Source of the DNA: JAADHX01 sp964569385
GTDB lineage: Bacteria; Actinomycetota; Acidimicrobiia; Acidimicrobiales; Poriferisodalaceae
Length of the DNA: 64,000 nt
Assembly (NCBI GenBank): GCA_964569385.1
Contig: CAZMUM010000022.1
Coordinates: 18,695-82,694 of the forward strand
Direction: 5' to 3'
Shown: piece after piece, positions 58,217 to 64,000 of the stretch
Layout of the letters: each line of letters begins with the position of its first letter
How positions within the stretch are numbered: the first letter of the stretch is position 1
Notes under the pieces: model-generated
Seen by the model: only the letters and a program-made list of their open reading frames with translations
Told to the model about the DNA's origin: nothing
Database searches by the model: none
Made by a program: the position numbers and the translations under genes

Positions 58217-58945
58217 CTAGCGGGTGTTGGTGGCAATGAAGACGAACTCGAGGCCGGGGCGGTCGGGGGCGTCTCGGGTTTCGACGACCGCCCAGCCGCT
58301 GGCACTAAGGCTCGACACCACCTCGTCGTGGTCGCGAAAACGCAAGGTCGAATCCGATGTGAGAACTGCGCCGTCGGCTTCGAAACGGTAGGTGCGGCGA
58401 AACGTCACCAACGGCGGCGAAACATCGGTGACCTCGACCCAAGACTCGACGACGCCAACCGTGGGTATGTCGACTGAACTCCGAGAGTTGGCTTCGGTCC
58501 AGCGCTCCCACGCCAACTTGGCTGGGTCGCGGGTCTCGAACACGATGGTTCCGCCAGGACGCACAGCTTGGCCGATTCCACGAAGCGTCGCTAGCCAATC
58601 GGAATCAGTTACGAACACTTGGGCCACGTTTGCGGTCATGGTCGCCAAATCGGCCGACATTGGCGGCAGGTTCGTTGCATCTCCATGAATCCACCGAACC
58701 AGGTCAGAGTGTTTCTTGGTGACTGCGACGTCAAGAGACGCCTTGGCCGGATCTACACCGGTCACATCGATGCCGCTGCCCGCTAGTAGGCAACTAGGTG
58801 TTCCGGTACCGCAACCGATGTCGAGCACCGATTGAGCGTCGAACTCGGTGACGATGTCGGTGTAGAGGTCGAGATCGCTGCGGTCGGGGTCCAAGATGTC
58901 GTAGATCTCGGCAAGTCGCGGGTTGGCGAATATCTCGTCGGGCAT
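58217..58945 (-). CDS. class I SAM-dependent methyltransferase
   Basis: 242 aa from the ATG at 58945. SAM motif I is VLDIGCGTGTPSCLLAG, the acidic end of strand 2 is VTGVDPAKAS, and the region DATNLPPMSADLATM and RPGGTIVFETRDP are further Rossmann-fold motifs. The substrate is unknown. The upstream frame to 59056 is not conserved. It lies 23 nt downstream of the tetR gene on the same strand and may be co-transcribed. Confidence 0.85.
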   Translation of the reverse strand: MPDEIFANPRLAEIYDILDPDRSDLDLYTDIVTEFDAQSVLDIGCGTGTPSCLLAGSGIDVTGVDPAKASLDVAVTKKHSDLVRWIHGDATNLPPMSADLATMTANVAQVFVTDSDWLATLRGIGQAVRPGGTIVFETRDPAKLAWERWTEANSRSSVDIPTVGVVESWVEVTDVSPPLVTFRRTYRFEADGAVLTSDSTLRFRDHDEVVSSLSASGWAVVETRDAPDRPGLEFVFIATNTR

Positions 58946-58968
58946 GTTCGCCACTCTAGACAGTGGAG

Positions 58969-59550
58969 TTAGCGGAGCTCTCCGAGGCGTTCGAGATTGT
59001 CGAAGCCACTGGCGATCAGCAACGATAGGGGAGTGGAAGCACTGCTCGCCTGCCACTGATCGATAGCCACGTCGAGAGTCGCCATCGCAGCGCCGGCCAG
59101 GATGGGTGCCGCGGCTCGATCTTTCTTGGACATGAACTGGGCCAACGCGTCCGTTAACTCCGATCGGCCCTGCGAATCGGCTTCAAGGGCGGCCGCGTGA
59201 ATTTGTCGGGTGGCGTAGATGTACCGCACGCGCTCCAGCTGGAACTCGAGGTCGTCCTCGTACCTTGCTCCGAGTTCGTCGACGAAGACTGTTCGCAGCG
59301 CTGCCAAGGGGGACTGCCGCTTGAGCTCGCGTTCGAGAGCAGTGTCGATGTCGATGTCGTGCTCGTCCCACACAACGATGTCTTCCTTGGTGTCGAAGTG
59401 CCGATACAGAGTTGAAGCGGCCATTCCGACCTTGGCCGCAATCTCGTTGACGGTGATGGCATCGAAACCGCGCTCAACGAATAGCGGTAGGGCTGTTCGT
59501 TGCGTTAGCCGCATCGCATTCTGACGGTTTCGTTGTCTAAGACTGACCAC
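58969..59550 (-). CDS. TetR-family transcriptional regulator
   Basis: 193 aa. The HTH is FVERGFDAITVNEIAAKVGM with AASTLYRHFDTKEDIV. The C-terminal ligand domain is variable. It is divergent from the fatty-acid hydroxylase-like gene with a promoter and a short palindrome between them, so it probably represses that gene (inference). Confidence 0.9.
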   Translation of the reverse strand: MVSLRQRNRQNAMRLTQRTALPLFVERGFDAITVNEIAAKVGMAASTLYRHFDTKEDIVVWDEHDIDIDTALERELKRQSPLAALRTVFVDELGARYEDDLEFQLERVRYIYATRQIHAAALEADSQGRSELTDALAQFMSKKDRAAAPILAGAAMATLDVAIDQWQASSASTPLSLLIASGFDNLERLGELR

Positions 59551-59584
59551 CAGAAGAACGATACCAGCCTCCTACTTAGGAAGG

Positions 59585-59613
59585 ATGACGAAAACAGGAG
59601 CGACTCCTATAAT
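59585..59613 (+). promoter_or_regulatory. promoter of the fatty-acid hydroxylase gene
   Basis: -35 ATGACG (59585-59590), 17-nt spacer, perfect -10 TATAAT (59608-59613), then 6 nt to the ATG at 59620, so the mRNA should start at or next to the A of ATG. The palindrome TCCTACTTAGGA (59570-59581) lies just upstream and is a candidate TetR operator. Confidence 0.65.
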
Positions 59614-59619
59614 GTGATC

Positions 59620-60486
59620 ATGCTGCTTGCAATGGTCAACCCAGAATCGAATCTCGAGTGGATTGCCGAACTTCTCGAAAATCTTCTGTTTCCCATCCTC
59701 GTGATCGAGATCGTTTGGCTCTGGCGCCGCGGTCGTCTTGGCCGAGGTCGCGTCAAGGAGATGTTTGCCAACGCGAGTTCGCTGCTGATCGTGATTCCCG
59801 CTGGAATCCTCGGGTTCGTTCTCTGGCTCCGGCTGTTCGAAGCGATCCATGGTTGGCTTGGCTACAGCATTCGAACCACCTGGGCCACGGCAATCGTTTG
59901 CGTGCTTCTTGCTGATCTCGTTTATTACCTGGAGCACCGCTTCGAACACGAGCATCGCTTGCCCTGGGACCTGTACCACTCTGTCCATCACAGCTCGGAG
60001 AGTTACGACCAGACCACAGGTCTGCGTCTGTCCGGGTTCGATGCGCTCCTGACCATGGGCTTTTTGCTCCCACTGGTGTTCCTCGGATTCTCGCCAACAT
60101 TGATCTTTGTCGCTACAGGGGTTGTCATCGGCTACCAAACTTGGATTCACACCGAGGTGGTGAAGCGAACTCCGCGTTGGTTCGAGGCCATCTTCAACAC
60201 GCCGTCGCACCATCGCGCTCACCACGGAGCTGATGACATTTATCTCGACAAGAACTACGGCGGAATACTCATCATCTGGGACAGGATGTTTGGTACGTTC
60301 CAGCCCGAAGTTCGGACGCCGAACTACGGTCTGACGACGCAGATCGAGTCATCGAATCCCATCGACATCCAGTTCTCTGAGATCCGGAAGCTCGTCGCTG
60401 ACTTGCGAACTGACACCCGCTGGCGTACCCGCCTGCGCCGCCTGTGGAACCGGCCGGGTTGGCAGCCCGATTCGGTGGCTGGCTAG
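59620..60486 (+). CDS. sterol desaturase/fatty acid hydroxylase family membrane protein
   Basis: 288 aa from the ATG at 59620, chosen from the promoter geometry; the frame is open to 59533. The diiron histidine boxes are EHRFEHEH, HSVHHSSE and NTPSHHRAHHGADD. Four membrane segments are visible. Such enzymes hydroxylate or desaturate lipid carbons with O2; the substrate is unknown. Regulation by the divergent TetR protein is likely. Confidence 0.87.
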   Translation: MLLAMVNPESNLEWIAELLENLLFPILVIEIVWLWRRGRLGRGRVKEMFANASSLLIVIPAGILGFVLWLRLFEAIHGWLGYSIRTTWATAIVCVLLADLVYYLEHRFEHEHRLPWDLYHSVHHSSESYDQTTGLRLSGFDALLTMGFLLPLVFLGFSPTLIFVATGVVIGYQTWIHTEVVKRTPRWFEAIFNTPSHHRAHHGADDIYLDKNYGGILIIWDRMFGTFQPEVRTPNYGLTTQIESSNPIDIQFSEIRKLVADLRTDTRWRTRLRRLWNRPGWQPDSVAG

Positions 60487-60493
60487 TACAGCA

Positions 60494-60522
60494 TTGCCAA
60501 TGCTTAGCCCATAGGCTAAGTA
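60494..60522 (+). promoter_or_regulatory. promoter with ArsR-type inverted repeat
   Basis: -35 TTGCCA (60494-60499), 17-nt spacer, -10 TAAGTA (60517-60522), 7 nt before the ATG at 60530. The perfect inverted repeat CTTAGCC-cata-GGCTAAG (60503-60520) fills the spacer and touches the -10, the position expected for autorepression by the ArsR protein encoded second in this operon. Confidence 0.6.
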
Positions 60523-60529
60523 TTGACCT

Positions 60530-60865
60530 ATGAACGAAGCACAAACCGTCATCTGCACATTCAGGGTTCGCCGCGGAGGGCTCGATGCATTTCTGGAGCT
60601 GCTTGACCGTCACTGGCCGGCTTTGCGTCGGCTTGAGCCCGTGACGGCGGCACCAGAGCTCAACTTCAGTAGTGGCAGCAGCGATCCTGATGGCCCGACA
60701 ATTGTGTCGATCTTCGAGTGGGTGAATGCCGAGGCAGTCGGTCGGGCCCACAGTCATCCCGATATCGCTGAGATCTGGGAGGCAATGGAGCCACTGTGCG
60801 AGTCACGCGATGGTCGACCTTCGATGGAGTTCCCTCACTACGAACCGCTGGTGCGGGATCGGTGA
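60530..60865 (+). CDS. ABM-like dimeric alpha-beta-barrel protein
   Basis: 111 aa. TVICTFRVRRGGLDAFLELL, a central strand IVSIFEWVNAEAVGRAHSHP and EIWEAMEPLCE fit the antibiotic-biosynthesis-monooxygenase/quinol-monooxygenase fold. No cofactor motif is expected in this family. Its stop overlaps the GTG of an ArsR gene, so the ArsR protein probably controls it. Confidence 0.7.
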   Translation: MNEAQTVICTFRVRRGGLDAFLELLDRHWPALRRLEPVTAAPELNFSSGSSDPDGPTIVSIFEWVNAEAVGRAHSHPDIAEIWEAMEPLCESRDGRPSMEFPHYEPLVRDR

Positions 60866-61161
60866 ATCGAAAGCCGGTCGGGCTAAACGAACTCGATGAG
60901 ATCGACGACGTCTTTTCGGCGATTGCCCATCCGAGCCGGCGGCAGATTCTGACCGTGTTGCGGGTGCGTGGCGGAGCAATGACCTCTGGTGAACTGGCAT
61001 CAAGGTTCGCGTGTAGCTGGCCGACGACGACGCGTCATCTGAATGTGCTCGTCGATGCCGGGCTGATATTGGTTGAGAAGCGAGGGCGAGAGCGCGAGTA
61101 CTCGTGCGAGATGGATTTGCTCGTGGCGGTTGCCGGAGGCTGGATAGACCGATTCCGCTAG
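60862..61161 (+). CDS. ArsR-family transcriptional regulator
   Basis: 99 aa from the GTG at 60862 (GTGA overlap with the previous gene). Winged helix: VFSAIAHPSRRQILTVL, MTSGELASRFACSWPTTTRH with LNVLVDAGLILVEKRGRERE. It has only the Cys in FACSW and no classical metal-binding pair, so it is likely a non-metal member of the family. The inverted repeat in the operon promoter is its presumed operator. Confidence 0.88.
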   Translation: MNRKPVGLNELDEIDDVFSAIAHPSRRQILTVLRVRGGAMTSGELASRFACSWPTTTRHLNVLVDAGLILVEKRGREREYSCEMDLLVAVAGGWIDRFR

Positions 61162-61575
61162 TTAAACAGCGTGTATCTCGACAAGGCCGTGAAGCGCGGC
61201 GAAGTCACGAGGGTTTCTGGTGAACAGTGGCAGTTGTTCTGCTAGCGCAGATGCGGCGATCAATAGATCGACGGCTCGTGCACCTCGCGGTTTCCGCCCG
61301 GCAGTGACCACGGCCGAGTAGATGCGGGCATAGGCGCGTGCTGCGTCTGCGGTGAAAGGCAACGGATCGAACGCAGCCTCGGTTCGTTGAAGGCGGTCCT
61401 GACGGCGGGCCCGCTCATCGGCGTTTGTGGCGGCGACTGGACCTGCTGCCAACTCAGCGAGGGTAATTGCGCTGATGGCAACCTCGACCGGCAGCGCTGA
61501 CGCCTCAACTGACTCGAGATCAACGACAACGGACGTGTCGAGCAGCCCGCGAAGCTGGCGAGGTGGCTCAGCCAC
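61162..61575 (-). CDS. vapC: PIN-domain toxin, VapC family
   Basis: 137 aa from a GTG at 61575, overlapping the antitoxin gene by 8 nt (an alternative start at 61599 overlaps by 32). The PIN acidic residues are in GLLDTSVVVDLE, TLAELAAG, RAVDLLIAASALA and LFTRNPRDF. VapC proteins are Mg-dependent RNases cutting tRNA or rRNA. The gene follows the Phd/YefM-type antitoxin. Confidence 0.88.
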   Translation of the reverse strand: MAEPPRQLRGLLDTSVVVDLESVEASALPVEVAISAITLAELAAGPVAATNADERARRQDRLQRTEAAFDPLPFTADAARAYARIYSAVVTAGRKPRGARAVDLLIAASALAEQLPLFTRNPRDFAALHGLVEIHAV

Positions 61576-61822
61576 GCGGAGTCGGATCTTGGCTGGCAAC
61601 GGCGTCTAGATCATCGCGAAGGGATTCATACGCGACGGGAGGCGCCGACCTGAACATCTCAATCACGGCCTCGGCCCGAACGAATCGTCGGCGTCGTAGC
61701 GGGGTGAGCTCCCCGACGGGAACCCCGTTACGGGTGACGGTGAACGTCTCGCCTCTATCGACGGCGTTCATGATCTTCCCGCTGTCGTTTCGGAGCTCTC
61801 GTTGCGTTATCTCCTGACCCAT
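61568..61822 (-). CDS. vapB: Phd/YefM-type antitoxin
   Basis: 84 aa. MGQEITQRELRNDSGKIMNA and GETFTVTRNGVPVGELTPL are typical of the Phd/YefM DNA-binding fold, followed by an acidic toxin-binding tail (SLRDDLDAVASQD). A GTG two codons upstream (61828) is an alternative start. It neutralises the PIN toxin encoded downstream and probably represses the operon. Confidence 0.85.
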   Translation of the reverse strand: MGQEITQRELRNDSGKIMNAVDRGETFTVTRNGVPVGELTPLRRRRFVRAEAVIEMFRSAPPVAYESLRDDLDAVASQDPTPRG

Positions 61823-61844
61823 ACTCACACCGTAGCACCGCGTG

Positions 61845-62792
61845 CTACATCTGGTGCGGCTGTTTCGGGCTTGCGTTGGACCTTGGCCGATACTGTGGGC
61901 GGGTGGTTAGGTACGCGCCGAACAGAACCAAAATAGTTCCGCCGATCTCGACGGCTTCCACTGATTCGGATCGAAACAGCACACCGAGAGCAATGGCCAC
62001 GACGGGGACCAGGTAGGCCACGAGTGCCGATCGACTCGCTCCAGTCCGACCGGCCAACGAAGCCGCCAATGCCCGGGCCATGCCAGTCCCGACCACGCCA
62101 AGAATCAGTACGGCGAGGATCGAGCGGTCGCTCGGGTCGGCAGCGATTGTGCCAGTGACACCCCACGGTGCGAGCAGTACCGCGCCGAAGAGGAGTGCTC
62201 GCATGATGACCGCTGGCCCTCCGTAACGCTGCTGAAGCGGAACTACGAGGTTGTTCGTCAGCCCATATCCAGCGACGGCCACTAGCAGTAAGAACACGCC
62301 AAGGAGTTGCGCATCGACGCCTAGAACGTTCGGTGCCGCCATGAGCATCACGCCCACGAATCCGACTAATAGGCCAATCACCTGAGCGCGGCCGGGGCTT
62401 TTCTTGAGCATGACGATCGAAACAACAAGCACCGCCAGGGGAGTGGCTGCGTTGATCATTCCCGCAACCGAAGACTCAACCCTTTGTTGGGCTAGGGCGA
62501 ACAACAGCGCCGGCCCCGCGTTTCCCGCTATTCCGATTAGAGCGATGGCTGGCCAGGCGCCGCGGTCGACCTTGCGGCGGGCGGGAGGGTAAAGAGCCAG
62601 AGCCGCGCCACCGAGAGCGACTCTTAGAAAAGCCACCGAAGGCGCGCTGAACGAATCGAGACCGACGGCGATCCAGAGGAACGAAGACCCCCAAATTCCG
62701 CTCACCACGAGCAGGATGGCCCAGTCGCCGCTTGTAAATGCGCCGGTGTTCGTTCCCTCAGCGGTGGCAAAGGTTGACGAACGCGTGGACAC
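61845..62792 (-). CDS. EamA-family (DMT) transporter
   Basis: 315 aa with ten membrane segments in two EamA repeats (WAILLVVSGIWGSSFLWIAV; AGMINAATPLAVLVVSIVML; and LLLVAVAGYGLTNNLVVPLQ in the second half). Export of a metabolite is inferred from the family. It is the second EamA protein of the window and not closely similar to the one at 43720. It ends 23 nt before the antitoxin gene on the same strand. Confidence 0.85.
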   Translation of the reverse strand: MSTRSSTFATAEGTNTGAFTSGDWAILLVVSGIWGSSFLWIAVGLDSFSAPSVAFLRVALGGAALALYPPARRKVDRGAWPAIALIGIAGNAGPALLFALAQQRVESSVAGMINAATPLAVLVVSIVMLKKSPGRAQVIGLLVGFVGVMLMAAPNVLGVDAQLLGVFLLLVAVAGYGLTNNLVVPLQQRYGGPAVIMRALLFGAVLLAPWGVTGTIAADPSDRSILAVLILGVVGTGMARALAASLAGRTGASRSALVAYLVPVVAIALGVLFRSESVEAVEIGGTILVLFGAYLTTRPQYRPRSNASPKQPHQM

Positions 62793-62881
62793 GACTCGAA
62801 AACTACCTGCGCCAACCGCCGACGCCCACGACAGATCCGGATAACCGCGGACGAAATGGGGCGTAGGTCTAGTCTGGCGAA

Positions 62882-63280
62882 ATGTTGATCGAGTCGACAG
62901 CCCTAATTGTTCACGACTACGACGAAGCCATCGGCTTCTTCGTTGATGCGCTCGGCTTCGAGCTTGTCGAAGACAGCCCGTCGCTGACCGATGACGGACG
63001 GCCCAAACGCTGGGTGGTGGTCGGACCGCCAGGAGGCGAGGCGAGCCTCTTTTTGGCGCAGGCCGACGGTGAAGAGCAACTGCAAGGCGTCGGCAGACAG
63101 TTCTTCGGACGCGTCGGGTTGCTCTTGCGCGTCGAGGACTTCGCCAGCCAATACGCGCGAATGGTCGCTTACGGCGTTGAGTTTGTATCCGAACCGAGAG
63201 ACGAGGCTTTCGGGACAGTCGCAGTGTTCGTCGATATCAGCGGCAACAAATGGGATTTGTTGGGTCCGCGGCCAACCTGA
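62882..63280 (+). CDS. VOC-family (glyoxalase-like) protein
   Basis: 132 aa. Two beta-alpha-beta3 half-modules are visible: IVHDYDEAIGFFVDALGFEL with RWVVVGPPGGEASLFLAQAD, then LLLRVEDFASQYARMVAYGV with GTVAVFVDISGNKWDLL. The metal ligands typical of the superfamily (an early His, a later Glu) are only partly conserved. The substrate is unknown. Confidence 0.85.
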   Translation: MLIESTALIVHDYDEAIGFFVDALGFELVEDSPSLTDDGRPKRWVVVGPPGGEASLFLAQADGEEQLQGVGRQFFGRVGLLLRVEDFASQYARMVAYGVEFVSEPRDEAFGTVAVFVDISGNKWDLLGPRPT

Positions 63281-63294
63281 GCTCCCGACGTCGA

Positions 63295-63795
63295 CTAGTT
63301 ATCGTCTGGGTGAGCGCTGTTGGCATCTCGATATTGTGAGATGAACGATGCCACTACGTTGTTGTCGAGGTTTGTGCACCGCTGTCTGGTTCTCCAGGCA
63401 GTCATGACTAACGCGTCGTCTGGATCGATCGCCGGGAAGATGACTGCGTCACCGGCGTAGATCGACTTCAGGTGATCGAGATCGTTCGGTTCGAGCGCAG
63501 CGGCGTCGAACTGGATTACCACATCGCCGCGTTCGAGCACGCCCACTTGTTCGGGGAAGCTAAGTGTCCGTTCGTAAACGCCGAGTTCTGGGCCGGGCGA
63601 ATGGGCGCCCGATGTTGGCGGTAGCGAGGAGTAACGCGCCGAAGCGTTGGCTATGACGTGAACCGCCGAATCTTCAGCCAGCGATTCGCGTTCGATGCGG
63701 TCGCAGTTGCCGCTGCTCGACCCGCTGCTACACGCGCTTGCGAAGATACTCAAAGTGGTGAGCAGTGCGAGGGAACGCGTTAGTGCTGTGGTCAC
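63295..63795 (-). CDS. DUF3105 lipoprotein
   Basis: 166 aa from a GTG. The N-terminal signal LALLTTLSIFASACSSGSSS has a lipobox ending at Cys. YSSLPPTSGAHSPGPELGVY is the P-P-T-S-G-x-H motif of DUF3105, and a conserved C-terminal W-R-T-R stretch follows (MTAWRTRQRC). It is a surface-anchored protein of unknown function, processed by LspA. Confidence 0.85.
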   Translation of the reverse strand: MTTALTRSLALLTTLSIFASACSSGSSSGNCDRIERESLAEDSAVHVIANASARYSSLPPTSGAHSPGPELGVYERTLSFPEQVGVLERGDVVIQFDAAALEPNDLDHLKSIYAGDAVIFPAIDPDDALVMTAWRTRQRCTNLDNNVVASFISQYRDANSAHPDDN

Positions 63796-64000
63796 CCAGA
63801 AAGTCTGCCAGCAGCTTTCAGAAATGCGCTCCGCCGTTCGGGCTCGGCAGATCTTCGCACCGCTCTGGCCGTGACCTATTAGTTGTGTTTTGCCTACTTG
63901 TAGGCGACGGCGGGGTGCAGTGGTTGTGTGTTTTAGGTGTTCTGCTAGTGAATAGTGGAGACTATCGAATAAGTGTTCGTAATCATGCTGGAAAGGGCTG
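63796..64000. other. right edge; possible start of a further gene
   Basis: No complete gene. GTGAATAGTG (63948-63957) is followed by an ATG at 63985, an arrangement shared with the DUF222-HNH gene at 16350 (same 10-mer, 35 nt before ATG). A second DUF222-type gene could begin here, but only five codons are visible. Confidence 0.25.

Noticed and set aside
1..64000. CRISPR array or complete insertion sequence
   Set aside because: Every tandem repeat found has at most three units and no regular unique spacers; no transposase gene with terminal inverted repeats was seen.

Overview
The window reads as a chromosomal segment of a high-GC actinobacterium, most likely of the class Acidimicrobiia (Ilumatobacter-like). 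This is inferred from gene content, not from a database match. The pointers are a SepF/YggT/DivIVA division cluster, a mycothiol synthase, a bacterial proteasome activator with a C-terminal HbYX motif, menaquinone biosynthesis genes, an F420-type luciferase-like oxidoreductase, a DUF222-HNH protein and frequent GTG starts with 4-nt GTGA/ATGA overlaps.

Layout. 0-8.2 kb is core: the end of yggS, then sepF, yggT and divIVA, convergent with ileS, followed by a DksA-like gene, lspA and rluD. 8.25-16.2 kb is an accessory island. It is marked at both ends by remnants of the N-terminal domain of related tyrosine integrases, contains the 3' half of a tRNA-Gly gene (probable attachment site), a second larger integrase whose core-binding region carries two compensating frameshifts, an excisionase-like gene, a decayed antitoxin/Doc toxin locus, a HEAT-repeat gene and a compact three-gene operon of unknown function with a DUF3800-like protein. 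16.3-30 kb holds a DUF222-HNH protein, an Rrf2 regulator, a phosphodiesterase, the proteasome activator, menA and menG, rlmN, mshD and nth.

30.1-35.4 kb is a tight histidine operon hisD-hisC-hisB-hisH-hisA-hisF. 35.4-44.7 kb mixes an F420-type oxidoreductase, an XRE/nucleotidyltransferase toxin-antitoxin candidate, an MBL hydrolase, an AraC regulator, an orphan GroES, a fused trpE-trpG gene and a YgfZ-like protein. 44.6-51.7 kb has a two-component system, a J-domain membrane protein, trpC, tmk and trpF-trpB-trpA; trpD is not in the window. 52-57.8 kb carries a lipoprotein cytochrome c, a FabZ-like dehydratase and the fatty-acid synthesis cluster fabD-fabH-fabG-acpP-fabF. 58-64 kb has tRNA-Leu(CAA), a methyltransferase, a TetR/fatty-acid-hydroxylase pair, an ABM/ArsR pair, a VapBC pair, a DMT transporter, a VOC protein and a DUF3105 lipoprotein.

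The most unusual signals are these. Tandem duplications span the stop codons of four separate minus-strand genes. Two repeat-derived mini-ORFs are chained by overlapping stop/start codons between hisC and hisB. Two copies of a roughly 120-130 bp structured interspersed repeat lie after nth and after tRNA-Leu. The DksA-like protein has lost all four zinc cysteines. FabD carries a C-terminal biotinyl/lipoyl-like extension. Three regulators or regulator-linked genes have promoters placed so that the transcript would start at or next to the start codon, two of them overlapped by clear palindromes.
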